DNA from: a virus
DNA length: 32,966 nt
Strand: one strand, 5' to 3'
Virus record (IMG/VR): IMGVR_UViG_3300047469_000122
Location: 1-32,966 of that record
The notes below the pieces were generated by a model. That model saw nothing but the letters and a program-made list of their open reading frames with translations. It did no database searches and was not told the DNA's origin. The translations under genes were made by a program, and so were the position numbers. Below, piece after piece: positions 1 through 7,338 of this stretch (the first letter of the stretch is position 1; every line of letters begins with the position of its first letter).

Positions 1-98
1 CTGTCATTATGCCGCTTCACAGCTTTTCGACCGTAACCGCTCATCGTTTCGGGGAGGTATGTAGATGCGCGGTATCAGAATTGGATGCGCCCCACAAA

Positions 99-130
99 CA
101 AAAAAGGCCCACCTTTCGGTGAGCCTTTTC
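99..130 (-). terminator. Terminator of the host tRNA-Thr gene
   Basis: On the minus strand an 8-bp stem (one G-U pair) closes on a GAAA tetraloop and is followed by six T residues. It lies just downstream of the tRNA 3' end at 142 and has the form of an intrinsic terminator. It belongs to the host side of the junction. Positions 1-98 are host flank in which I see no supported gene. Confidence 0.8.
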
Positions 131-141
131 GATATTGCGTA

Positions 142-186
142 TGGTGCCGGCACCAGGAGTCGAACCCGGGACCTACTGATTACAAG
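142..186 (-). tRNA. 3' half of tRNA-Thr(TGT), attL core
   Basis: Read on the minus strand this is a tRNA from the anticodon loop (TGT at 184-182), through the variable loop, a complete T arm with GGTTCGA, and the acceptor 3' strand ending in CCA at 142. The sequence to its right does not supply the 5' half: no D arm or 5' acceptor strand is present. A 3' tRNA remnant beside an integrase gene is the usual mark of tRNA-targeted integration. The host terminator on the left shows that the CCA side is chromosomal. The intact tRNA should therefore be at attR, beyond the window. The fragment is not a functional tRNA. Confidence 0.85.
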
Positions 187-298
187 GAAGGTGCTTCAAG
201 CATATAAATCAATGGGTTAGGTGATTCCTTGTTACGTGCTAATACAACAGAACCCGCATAGATGGCGGGCTCTGGGGCGCTTGTTACGTGGTATTTGC
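187..298. other. attP arm region between attL core and int
   Basis: This non-coding stretch carries two exact 11-bp direct repeats (CTTGTTACGTG at 228-238 and 280-290). It also holds an inverted near-repeat: ACAAGGAA at 182-189 and its complement at 225-232. Repeats of this kind next to a tyrosine integrase core are expected for integrase arm or core sites. The function is inferred from position only. Confidence 0.5.
249..273 (-). terminator. Possible int-operon hairpin
   Basis: Nine-base arms (249-257 and 265-273) pair with one mismatch or wobble around a 7-nt loop, 25 bp downstream of the integrase stop codon. There is no good T tract on the minus strand, so this may be a weak terminator or an RNA-stabilising hairpin. 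Confidence 0.3.
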
Positions 299-1447
299 TC
301 AATCAGCAGAAGGCGAAACGGTCGGTATGCTGTGGTCGTAAACGTCCATCATCTTCGGGTCGCGATGGCCACTAGCCTCCTGTTTGTCCGCTCGGGTGCC
401 GACTGTGTCGGTGATGCCACGTCGCTTCAGGTCGTGAAGCGCGAAACGCTGTTCTGGCGAAATGATGTCGTCAGCGAGCGCCAAGGTAATGAAGCGCTGC
501 CAAGCCGTATCCAGGCTGGATTTACGAAGTGGGCCGCCATGGCTGGCTACGATGATGTTTCGACGTGACGGCGCGATCGGGATCGCTGTTTTGCGTTTGG
601 CCCACACCTTGGCGCGATACGCCTTGGCATGGTCCCAGGCTTTGCGCAGTCGTGGTGTCCAGCGAACAATGTTGTCCCGACTTCCCTTTCGTCGGTTTGT
701 CAAAATCCCGCTTTCCAGCTCGTTCGCGTCGGTCAGGGTGACGACTTCGATACCCCGCAACCTGCAAAGGTAGGCCAGCTCCATGACGTAGCCGAGATAT
801 TCGGGGCAGCCGCCTTTTTCACCGCGTATTAGCAATCCCCGTGCAATTGCCCGATCGATTAGCGTGTCCATGACTTGATGATTCGGTAGGCGGCGTTGCT
901 TGCGCTCGACTGGTGCCTCAATACCGAGGGCAGGGTTCACTTCCAGATATCCGCGGTTGCGACCCCACTGGAGGACGCGGCGCAGATAGCGAAGGGCGTG
1001 TGCGGCTTTAGAAGGTGTCCCTTCGTCCGCCAGTCGATCGACAATTCGTTGCACCAGGGCAGACGTAAACTTCCGCACTTCCAGATCACCCAGCGGCTTG
1101 CCCAACTTTGTAGGCAATGTCAGTAGGACGTCTCGCGAGTAGCAGTAGTCGCTATGAGTTTTAGGGCTGAGCTTCTTATAACGATCACTGTCGTGGAATT
1201 GTCCACAGAGGTAGCGAAGCGTTCCACGCTCGACATTGGATGCCCCGTCCATGATCTGGTGCAGTTCAGCTAGGGATACTTCAGCCGGCGCGATGTTTCG
1301 TCGGCGCTGCTTGCCCGTTTCGTCATAGTGAAGTGTGTACCAGACCCCCGCGTTCCTCTGGTCGAAGTAAACGGCCGCAGGTAGCGCGGCCTGGTCAATG
1401 TGTGCGGGGATGTGCGGATTATGCTTCCGCTTCCGTGCTTTCCTCAT
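299..1447 (-). CDS. int: Tyrosine recombinase (phage integrase)
   Basis: A 382-residue site-specific recombinase that should catalyse phage insertion into and excision from the tRNA-Thr site. The C-terminal half shows the family's catalytic residues: an arginine in the LCRLRGIE segment, the HxLKRRG box (HDLKRRG), the SGHRD box, and a terminal tyrosine in MMDVYDH. A SAM-like core-binding region precedes it (about residues 75-175). The basic N-terminus fits arm-site binding. The start overlaps the stop of the upstream DUF4224 gene by 4 bp (ATGA), which fixes the start and implies coupled translation. It is the last gene of the leftward early operon and sits about 110 bp from the attL core. The identity is clear. 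Confidence 0.95.
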   Translation of the reverse strand: MRKARKRKHNPHIPAHIDQAALPAAVYFDQRNAGVWYTLHYDETGKQRRRNIAPAEVSLAELHQIMDGASNVERGTLRYLCGQFHDSDRYKKLSPKTHSDYCYSRDVLLTLPTKLGKPLGDLEVRKFTSALVQRIVDRLADEGTPSKAAHALRYLRRVLQWGRNRGYLEVNPALGIEAPVERKQRRLPNHQVMDTLIDRAIARGLLIRGEKGGCPEYLGYVMELAYLCRLRGIEVVTLTDANELESGILTNRRKGSRDNIVRWTPRLRKAWDHAKAYRAKVWAKRKTAIPIAPSRRNIIVASHGGPLRKSSLDTAWQRFITLALADDIISPEQRFALHDLKRRGITDTVGTRADKQEASGHRDPKMMDVYDHSIPTVSPSAD

Positions 1448-1656
1448 AGAATTTCGGCGTCGTACCGCTCTACTGAGACAGGCTTGAAACCTGCCGCTTG
1501 GTTAATGAGATCCAGCGTTGTCCAAGGGCCGGTGCGCCCGCGAAACATGCGGATGCCCTGCTCGATCAGCGACCTTTCGACATCGGAGCGGCGTTGATAG
1601 CCGGTGATGCGCTGAAGGTCTTCGAACACCAGGACGTTGTCCGATCGGGAGTTCAT
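1444..1656 (-). CDS. DUF4224 small DNA-binding protein, likely directionality factor
   Basis: A 70-residue protein with the short DUF4224-like pattern: an N-terminal helix with ITGYQRRSDVERSLIEQGI, then a basic FRGRTGPW segment. In many Pseudomonas and Burkholderia prophages such proteins lie directly before the integrase and look like winged-helix excisionases. Here the stop overlaps the int start by 4 bp and the start is preceded by AGAGGG. The excisionase role is inference from size, position and helix-turn-helix character. No separate Cox-like gene was recognised near int. Confidence 0.7.
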   Translation of the reverse strand: MNSRSDNVLVFEDLQRITGYQRRSDVERSLIEQGIRMFRGRTGPWTTLDLINQAAGFKPVSVERYDAEIL

Positions 1657-1734
1657 GGTTTGCCCTCTATCGTATGAAGCGCCCCGGTGAGTGTAGGCTC
1701 GGCGCCGGGGCTGGTGTTATTAGAAGTTATGGGC

Positions 1735-1965
1735 TTAGTTGCTAGTGATACTGCCCGGGTGTACGAAGCGGGAACGACCGTACTCGAGATCATCGCAGCG
1801 TTGCTCTTGTAACAGGCCGGATGAGAGCCCCAGCTTGGTGGCGAGAGCCTCGGCAGCCTGCCTCGGGCCAGCGCTGCAACTGGCGCTCGGCTTACAACCC
1901 CTGGCCTTGGCAATATAGGTGCCGGTGCTTTGCCGGACGGTGATCATGATCGACTCAGCGGGCAT
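1735..1965 (-). CDS. Small phage protein of unknown function
   Basis: A 76-residue protein with the core MITVRQSTGTYIAKARGCK and a following alanine-rich helix (PRQAAEALATKLG). The pattern recalls short phage proteins that fold as a small beta-hairpin plus a helix, but I do not recognise a named family. The start at 1965 is supported by AAGGGGAAG 4-5 bases upstream; an internal ATG at residue 7 is an alternative. It overlaps the upstream gene by 11 bp. A minus-strand frame shifted against it (1653-1913) is rejected because its composition is not protein-like. Confidence 0.6.
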   Translation of the reverse strand: MPAESIMITVRQSTGTYIAKARGCKPSASCSAGPRQAAEALATKLGLSSGLLQEQRCDDLEYGRSRFVHPGSITSN

Positions 1966-2170
1966 ATCGCTTCCCCTTAGCTATTCGAGCAGCAACCCTC
2001 TCTGCCATCAGGGTGGCCCATTCCTCAGCCTTGCTTTGTTGACGAATACGACTGCAGGCTTGGTGTCTGCGCGTCGATCGCGCCTTACCGCAGATATCGC
2101 AGACGCTCGGTAGGTCGAGTCGATTGCTGGCCATGGTCGGTCGCAGACGTGGTGTGTTATCCATGGGCAT
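1955..2170 (-). CDS. Small putative zinc-binding phage protein
   Basis: A 71-residue protein with CDIC near residue 24 and a following H-x2-C (RRHQACSR), which could form a CCHC-like zinc site, then a charged helix ending in KGKRYAR. It overlaps both neighbours in the early operon (14 bp upstream, 11 bp downstream). The ribosome-binding site is weak for every candidate start; codons at 2170, 2164 and 2134 are all possible. The function is unknown. A nucleic-acid-binding role is inferred only from the zinc ligands and basic charge. Confidence 0.55.
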   Translation of the reverse strand: MPMDNTPRLRPTMASNRLDLPSVCDICGKARSTRRHQACSRIRQQSKAEEWATLMAERVAARIAKGKRYAR

Positions 2171-2399
2171 TGCTATCTGTGGCCAACATCAAATAGCTGG
2201 AGGGATAGGCTCCCTTCGGTTCATTTTTGAAGCGCACAATCACGCAGTTGCCCAATACACGCAGAACGAGTCCTGGTTTGTGATGACGCTTGGGGCGACG
2301 GGCGCGCTTGCCCTCGATCGCCTGATTCACCTTGTCGCCGGGTTTAAATTTCGTTGTGTTAGCCTTCCTAAGGACAACTCTGAGGGTTCGTGCTTGCAT
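2157..2399 (-). CDS. Small basic phage protein
   Basis: An 80-residue, strongly basic protein: MQARTLRVVLRKANTTKF, then a GDKV and KPGLVLRVLGNCVIVRF beta-rich stretch resembling a small SH3-like or KOW-like barrel. The start at 2399 is chosen because an ideal AAAGGAGAAG site lies just upstream; the 18 residues that could be added upstream are low quality. The function is unknown. The barrel suggests RNA or DNA contact, which is inference. Confidence 0.6.
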   Translation of the reverse strand: MQARTLRVVLRKANTTKFKPGDKVNQAIEGKRARRPKRHHKPGLVLRVLGNCVIVRFKNEPKGAYPSSYLMLATDSNAHG

Positions 2400-2461
2400 G
2401 GTGCTTCTCCTTTGGGTGGTCGGTGCCGAGGGGTTGCAGCCCCTCGGCGCCATTTCGATGT

Positions 2462-2599
2462 TTACTTAGCGAGCCAGATCAGGACGTCAGGTACCTGCAT
2501 CGCCGTGACAGCGATCAGTGCGACGGTTGCGATCGTGCTGAGCAGGTTGCTCAACAATTCCCTGCCTATTTGTTGGGCTGTTTCATTGATGCGCTGCAT
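2462..2599 (-). CDS. Small single-pass membrane protein
   Basis: A 45-residue protein with an amphipathic N-terminus (MQRINETAQQIGRELL) and one hydrophobic segment (about residues 17-41, LLSTIATVALIAVTAMQV) ending in WLAK. The start at 2599 is set by AAAGGAGAGAACC immediately upstream; a longer reading frame to 2701 would begin with cysteine-rich residues derived from a tandem repeat and is rejected. The function is unknown. A small inner-membrane protein in an early operon could act in superinfection exclusion, but nothing here shows that. Confidence 0.5.
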   Translation of the reverse strand: MQRINETAQQIGRELLSNLLSTIATVALIAVTAMQVPDVLIWLAK

Positions 2600-2616
2600 G
2601 GTTCTCTCCTTTCGAT

Positions 2617-2644
2617 GGTTGCCGGTTGCCGGTTGCCGGTTGCC
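2617..2644. repeat. Four tandem copies of a 7-bp repeat (GGTTGCC)
   Basis: GGTTGCC is repeated four times head to tail in the gap between the 45-residue gene and the gene ending at 2652. It lies just upstream of the 45-residue gene's ribosome-binding site, so copy-number change could alter the leader length of that transcript segment. Confidence 0.85.
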
Positions 2645-2651
2645 GCCGGCG

Positions 2652-2948
2652 TTACAGGTTGCTGTCTGGCAGTCGCACCAGGTGCAGCACCAGGTCTTCA
2701 AATTCGTTCGTGTCTTCTGTGCATGACCTCCATTCCAAAACCGCCTGGATCTGTAGCCTTGAACAATTCAGCACCAGGATCTCGCGCTGACCGTCGGTGG
2801 CCCGTACTTCCAAGATGTCGACCAGGCCGTTGGCGCCGTAGGCTTCGGCCTGCACCGTTTTGCGGTGATCGTTTCCGAGCTCGTTGAGCAACTGGGAGGT
2901 TCGGTCCTGCAGGCTTTTCGCCGTGCCGGCAACGACTTGAATCTGCAT
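2652..2948 (-). CDS. Conserved-looking phage protein of unknown function
   Basis: A 98-residue protein: an N-terminal strand (MQIQVVAG), a polar helix (LQDRTSQLLNELGNDHRKT), a central VDILEVRATDGQREILVLN, and an acidic C-terminus (EDTNEFEDLVLHLV). There is no catalytic motif or membrane segment. The start at 2948 follows AAAAGGAGAGAACC, nearly identical to the leaders of the genes starting at 2599 and 2399. It lies directly downstream of the replication gene in the early operon, suggesting an accessory role around replication or regulation, which is inference. Confidence 0.6.
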   Translation of the reverse strand: MQIQVVAGTAKSLQDRTSQLLNELGNDHRKTVQAEAYGANGLVDILEVRATDGQREILVLNCSRLQIQAVLEWRSCTEDTNEFEDLVLHLVRLPDSNL

Positions 2949-2988
2949 GGTTCTCTCCTTTTTGGGCTGTTGGACGTGGATTGCAGCC

Positions 2989-5799
2989 CTACGCCTGGAA
3001 CATCCAGCACTTGACGGTTGGTGACTTGGTGATCGTGTTGTTATTCCGCATCGCGTGATAAGCGCGCACCGCGCTGTCGACGGCTTTGTTCGATTCCAGG
3101 AATTTGCGGCAGCGGGACTCCTTCAGGCGATCGCGCAGCTCGCTGACGTCGGCCAGCTTCTGGCGGTGCTCTGCGGCTCGTTCGACGAATTCGTTGAGGT
3201 TGATCGCGATGACGTTGTCTTTTTTGCTGTGGTTGACCACCGGGCCATCGGCGTCGAGGCCTTGGAGGTAGTCGTAGACTTCCCAGAATTCCGCGACGAC
3301 AGGGTGGTCAGCGCTGATCGAGCTTTGGCGCTCGATCGCCATTGCGATGATGCAACGCTGGGTGGTGCTGATCTGGGTATCACTCAGGGGTACGAACGAG
3401 CGGACGCAGTCCAACAGCCCGAGCAGCTGGGCATGGTTTTTAACGATCCGTTCGACGCGGATATAGCCTCGCAACTGATTGCCGCATTTTTGGCATGCGG
3501 CCTTTTCGTTGTTGGCTGGGTACTCGGTGTCGCAACTGATGCAATGGGTGTGCAGCCGGCGTAAACGGGCCTCGTGTGAGGGGATTTTGTCGGCTAGCGT
3601 GGACATAACATCGGTTTCACGTTTCACCGCCTGCAGCAGGAAGTGGCTGAGCTGATTGCCGTCCAGGGCAGTCAGCCGGTCAGCTGCGGCTCGGCTTTCA
3701 GGCGTTACGTTTGGCCGCACGAAGTGCAGCTTCACAATCCGCGTCATGATGGCTTCGGAAGCAATGACAGGCGCGTTTTGGCTTATCGCGATCGTGCCTC
3801 GGAAGGGCGGCTCGTACGTTTCGTTGCCGGCGGTTTTAACGCCCTTTGTCGCCAAGGTTCCGCCACCGAAGTAGTCCTTTAGCTCGTCCCATTCGAAGTT
3901 CTTTGCGTGGGACTTGTCGTCGCCACTCCGATCGGACTCCAGCAGCACTACTGGCATGCCGGACACTTGCCCCATAAGCCGGCTACGTCCAGCCTTGGTG
4001 GATTTCGATGGGTCAAATCCCTCGTAGCTTGCGCGGCCGAGCAGTTTCCACAGCAGTTTGAGCAGGGTAGTTTTACCGGCACCGGCTTCACCAGTGGCTT
4101 CGAGGAAGGGGAACGACTCGTATCTAGAACGGATCTGCTCGGCGAACAGTGATCCGAACCAGAAGGTCAGCGCGACAACGCCCTGAGCGCCGAAGCACGT
4201 CCACAACAATTTGGCCCATTCGTCGCTGTATTCCTTCGGGTCGCGCTGAATTCGCACCGGTACCGCGCGCTGCAGGGTTTTCAGGCGCAGCTTCCCGAAC
4301 TCGAAGAATTCCTCGTCATTAACGTCGACCACTTGGCCATCTTTGATCGCCACGTCGCCGTACACGTAGCAGCCGTATTCCTTGCTGTACCCGACGAAGT
4401 CGATCGTCTGAACGGTTTTGATCGCGAACAACTGGTCCTTCATGATCTTGTCGAGCTGCTGGCCGCTGCCGGTGAACACTGCGCCGGCGGCCATGCCGAG
4501 CAGGCGCTTCTTGAATTCGCTCGCAGCTGCGACCTGGCCACCGGTGAAGGTGTTTTTTACCGAACCGCCGTCGTGCGGAAAGTCGACTCGGAAGAAGTAC
4601 CAGGATTCGTCCGTGATTTCGTTGCGCTGGAAATACAGTGCCTGGGGATAGCAGTTGGCGATCTCAACCACACAGCCCGACATGCGCAGCGCTTTTTCAC
4701 GCATCGCTTTGTTGTTCAGCTGCTGCTCTTCGTGGTTTTCGCTCGTTTCCAGCGCCTGCATGGCGCTGTTGAATTTGCTGATATCCAGCTTCCACCAATA
4801 CAGCCGGGACTCAAACCCGAAGTGGAATTCCTCGCGTTCGCGCCAGTCGTAAATCAGCAGGGCTTTTTCTGATGCGCTTTCGGCGATCAGCATGGCACCG
4901 TGGTGGCGGGCCTCGTTTAGATCCGCTTCGGTGCGCCGCTGGCGATCGGCCTCATCACTGACGAACGCCCAGCGCTGATGCAAGTCGTTCCAGTCCACCT
5001 TCCGCGCATCGCGTTGCGGAATTTGCGCAGCAGTGCATTCAAAACCCAGAGCCCGGGCCATAGCGACCCATTTGCGTGTGTAACGGTGTGCGCCCGGCTC
5101 GTTATCCAGAGCCCACACCAGTCTCGGCAGACTGCCTGCTCGATCAACGGCCAGTGCTTTCAGCGAGGCTTCAGGAAAAGCATTCGACGACATTGCCGCG
5201 ACCGCATCAATCGCGTTGTGCTCGAGGGCGATCGCATCAAAAATGCCTTCGACGATCCACAGCTCTTCAGTCTGTGACAGGTCGATATTCGGCGAGCACC
5301 ACCAGTAGCCCTTGTACGACTCCCCGGGTTTGAATCGTGCCTTCTTCTTCCCGAAGCGCTGAGGCTGGTCAATCAGGCGCTCCCAGTAACCGCCGCGCTC
5401 CAAGGGGAAACGGACAGTTGCCGACCCGATATTCAGGACGCGATCAAAATAGTTTTCCTGGGTGAACAGTCCGGCGACCAACTCGATCTTGAAGCCCCGA
5501 GCGAACTCCATGTAAGCGCGGGCGCTTGCTGTTGGTTGATCGTCTGTGGCCGGCGCACGTTTGCTCCAGTCGTCGAACAGATCCGCGTACAGCTCTTTGA
5601 CATGCCACTGCTGACCGCATTTGCTCTCACGACCGCATTTGATGAACCACGGGTTTTCGAAGCTCGAATACAGTTCCTTCTTCGAGCAGGCAGGGCAGGT
5701 GCCACCGCGCATGAAGTCGGTGCCTGTGCGATGCCGCAGGCCGTAGTCGTTTTCGAGTCGGGTCAGTACATCGCCCCGCATTTGATGTTCCATCGTCAC
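2989..5799 (-). CDS. TOPRIM primase-helicase, phage replication protein
   Basis: A 936-residue replication protein. An N-terminal zinc finger (C35, C38, C55, C61) is followed by a TOPRIM fold (E184 in WIVEGIFDAIA, D232 and E234 in ALDNEP). Next comes an SF3/DnaB-like ATPase with Walker A at 570-578 (GEAGAGKTT). A second zinc ribbon (C753, C756, C769, C772) leads into a C-terminal domain (about 831-936) that recurs in the antirepressor-like protein at 31571. The combination fits primase plus helicase and takes the place of P2 gene A in this phage. The start is GTG at 5799, overlapping the previous stop (GTGA); an ATG two codons later (5793) is the alternative. Confidence 0.85.
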   Translation of the reverse strand: MTMEHQMRGDVLTRLENDYGLRHRTGTDFMRGGTCPACSKKELYSSFENPWFIKCGRESKCGQQWHVKELYADLFDDWSKRAPATDDQPTASARAYMEFARGFKIELVAGLFTQENYFDRVLNIGSATVRFPLERGGYWERLIDQPQRFGKKKARFKPGESYKGYWWCSPNIDLSQTEELWIVEGIFDAIALEHNAIDAVAAMSSNAFPEASLKALAVDRAGSLPRLVWALDNEPGAHRYTRKWVAMARALGFECTAAQIPQRDARKVDWNDLHQRWAFVSDEADRQRRTEADLNEARHHGAMLIAESASEKALLIYDWREREEFHFGFESRLYWWKLDISKFNSAMQALETSENHEEQQLNNKAMREKALRMSGCVVEIANCYPQALYFQRNEITDESWYFFRVDFPHDGGSVKNTFTGGQVAAASEFKKRLLGMAAGAVFTGSGQQLDKIMKDQLFAIKTVQTIDFVGYSKEYGCYVYGDVAIKDGQVVDVNDEEFFEFGKLRLKTLQRAVPVRIQRDPKEYSDEWAKLLWTCFGAQGVVALTFWFGSLFAEQIRSRYESFPFLEATGEAGAGKTTLLKLLWKLLGRASYEGFDPSKSTKAGRSRLMGQVSGMPVVLLESDRSGDDKSHAKNFEWDELKDYFGGGTLATKGVKTAGNETYEPPFRGTIAISQNAPVIASEAIMTRIVKLHFVRPNVTPESRAAADRLTALDGNQLSHFLLQAVKRETDVMSTLADKIPSHEARLRRLHTHCISCDTEYPANNEKAACQKCGNQLRGYIRVERIVKNHAQLLGLLDCVRSFVPLSDTQISTTQRCIIAMAIERQSSISADHPVVAEFWEVYDYLQGLDADGPVVNHSKKDNVIAINLNEFVERAAEHRQKLADVSELRDRLKESRCRKFLESNKAVDSAVRAYHAMRNNNTITKSPTVKCWMFQA

Positions 5800-6029
5800 G
5801 CCTGCTTTCTGATGGCGACCTGAAGGGCGCCGAGAGTTGTTTTTTGAGCCGCCAAGGCGGGGTAGGCAGAGAGAATTGCGCCGGTCCGCAAGCCATCAGG
5901 GATGCGCCGAAACTCATCTGAATACCAATGCTCCTGAATGCCCATCCGAAGGCGCTCCCGCAGCTCCAGGTGCAGGGCTTCCGCGAGGTTCTTGCTAAGG
6001 TCCATCCGGATGGAAAGTGCTGTATTCAT
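5796..6029 (-). CDS. Small early protein, unknown function
   Basis: A 77-residue protein, largely helical (MDLSKNLAEALHLELRERLRMGIQEHWYSDEF), with no recognised domain. The start at 6029 is preceded by AGGGAAAAAGCC. Its stop overlaps the GTG start of the primase-helicase, so the two are probably translationally coupled. Small proteins at this position in related prophages are usually of unknown function, and I cannot assign one here. Confidence 0.6.
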   Translation of the reverse strand: MNTALSIRMDLSKNLAEALHLELRERLRMGIQEHWYSDEFRRIPDGLRTGAILSAYPALAAQKTTLGALQVAIRKQA

Positions 6030-6093
6030 GGCTTTTTCCCTGATTTCGGGCGCAACTTGCCCAAACCCACTCGCTTAAGGTGGCGCTATTCGG

Positions 6094-6468
6094 TTAGTTG
6101 AAAGGGGCTGTCGGTTGAGGCTCGGTGGCGTCGACCAGGTGTTTGAATATCAATACGACGGGAACGGCGAAGGACTTGCCGCTGGCTGGGTCTGTGAGCA
6201 TCGCCACGGACGCACTGCTGTTCTTTAGGTCGAGGTGGCGCTGGCCACCACTGGAATGCAATTCGCCGAATGCCAAACCCGTAAGTGTCTCGGCAAGGTA
6301 GGCAGGCACTTCCAGCGTTGTCTGCAGGTGCATGACGGTACGGTTGAAGAGCTGCTGGTCATTTTCCAGGTGTTCAGCCTGGTGGCGTTGCATGAAGCAA
6401 AGCGCGGCGCTCTGCATGGTGGCGCGGTATTCGTGTTCACAGTTTTGCGCGGTGGTCATCATGTTCAT
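6094..6468 (-). CDS. Early phage protein, unknown function
   Basis: A 124-residue protein with a His/Cys-containing N-terminus (NCEHEYRATMQSAALCFMQRHQ), a middle helix, and a C-terminal beta region (SASVAMLTDPASGKSFAVPVVLIFKHLVD). No known motif was recognised. It starts inside the stop codon of the Ogr gene (TGATG), with GGAGACGG as ribosome-binding site; ATG at 6462 is an alternative. It lies between the activator and the replication genes. Confidence 0.6.
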   Translation of the reverse strand: MNMMTTAQNCEHEYRATMQSAALCFMQRHQAEHLENDQQLFNRTVMHLQTTLEVPAYLAETLTGLAFGELHSSGGQRHLDLKNSSASVAMLTDPASGKSFAVPVVLIFKHLVDATEPQPTAPFN

Positions 6469-6749
6469 CAGGCCGTCTCCAGCTCAAGTAGGTCCATTTG
6501 TTGTTCGCCTTCCTTTTTCATCGCGTGCCTGCGAATCGCCACTGGGGCGACCGGCAGGCGAACGGATGGATTGGGCATACCGGAGGGGCTCATTTCATGA
6601 GTCATTTCGAACTCAGCCCGAACTGACCAGCCGCAGGCTTCGTTGGTGCATTGCAGGTAGGCAATACGCAGAAAAATGTGCGTGCCTTCACTTGTGCGGA
6701 TCCGCATTCGCCCTTGGCAATGCGGGCATACCAGTTTGTAAGTGCTCAC
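6468..6749 (-). CDS. ogr: Ogr/Delta-type zinc-finger late transcription activator
   Basis: A 93-residue protein with the Ogr/Delta signature near the N-terminus: CPHC (residues 8-11), then a hydrophobic RIAYLQCTNEACGW block giving the second Cys pair (C-x4-C). This family binds sites upstream of late promoters in P2-like phages and contacts RNA polymerase alpha to turn on late genes. Three TGTA-N11-TACA sites in this window (15726, 20304, 26681) are its likely targets. In P2 ogr lies next to D; here it is inside the leftward early operon between the regulators and replication genes. The C-terminus is more variable, as usual. Confidence 0.85.
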   Translation of the reverse strand: MSTYKLVCPHCQGRMRIRTSEGTHIFLRIAYLQCTNEACGWSVRAEFEMTHEMSPSGMPNPSVRLPVAPVAIRRHAMKKEGEQQMDLLELETA

Positions 6750-6815
6750 TTTGTTTCCCCCATCGCAAATTGCGACTTTTCGGCTAAAGCCGAGAATTGG
6801 TGACGCTTCTTGCGC

Positions 6816-7301
6816 CTACTTCGTATCCAGGCTGCCCGGGTTTTCCCGGTGCAGAACGATCACCGCAGTGACCTCTTCATGTCTGGCTGCTACGTGTGCT
6901 CGATGTGCCGCGAGGATGTCCTGCACCTCGTCGTCTTGGATGACGCCGTCTTGAAGTGCCTTGGCGATGATGGCGTCAACTAGCCCGCGCTTTACGGTGG
7001 TGTTGATCGAACGCGCGTACAGGTCGAGGTTGTCGAGCTGCCCTGCCTCAGCTACGGGGACAAAAACACCGCCATACAGATTGCTGACGAAGTCGGGCAG
7101 GTGAGTGGTGCCGGTTTGCGACTCCAGCAGGCAAATCTGCTCGTCGGTCAGTGGGCGGCTACCAGCGTTTTCATATGCGTGGTTGTCGAACTTTTTGACC
7201 GACATCCCTAGACGTGGTGCTGCGCAATCACGACCGCCCGGGTACGCGCAAATGACTGCGCTCACAACTTGCCGGCGGGTTTCTAGAACAGTGCGTTTCA
7301 T
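6816..7301 (-). CDS. YmfL/CII-like phage regulatory protein
   Basis: A 161-residue protein that begins MKRTVLETRRQVVSAV and continues with AYPGGRDCAAPRLGMSVKKFDNHAYEN, a helix-turn-helix-like block typical of YmfL/phage CII-type regulators. The C-terminal half is helical. The start at 7301 is chosen over a longer frame reaching 7400 because the extra residues overlap the upstream Cro-like gene and are not family-like. Proteins of this type occur next to the early promoter in P2-like and lambdoid prophages. A role in the lysis-lysogeny decision is inferred. A partial copy of the early operator palindrome (7328-7338) lies just upstream. Confidence 0.75.
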   Translation of the reverse strand: MKRTVLETRRQVVSAVICAYPGGRDCAAPRLGMSVKKFDNHAYENAGSRPLTDEQICLLESQTGTTHLPDFVSNLYGGVFVPVAEAGQLDNLDLYARSINTTVKRGLVDAIIAKALQDGVIQDDEVQDILAAHRAHVAARHEEVTAVIVLHRENPGSLDTK

Positions 7302-7327
7302 CTTCTGGTTTCTCAAAAAGGTGGATG

Positions 7328-7338
7328 CAATTAATTTG
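7328..7338. promoter_or_regulatory. Second, imperfect copy of the early operator
   Basis: CAATTAATTTG matches 10 of 12 positions of the perfect palindrome at 7589-7600 when read with one flanking base. It overlaps the 3' end of the Cro-like gene, about 30 bp upstream of the YmfL-like start. It could be a secondary repressor or Cro site. A chance AT-rich match remains possible. Confidence 0.35.

Noticed and set aside
221-568. Plus-strand frame covering the attachment arm and the 3' end of int
   Set aside because: It is antisense to the integrase, has no ribosome-binding site and no recognisable protein pattern.
1653-1913. Minus-strand frame overlapping the 76-residue gene
   Set aside because: It is out of frame with the better-supported gene at 1735-1965, which has a good ribosome-binding site, and its composition is not protein-like.
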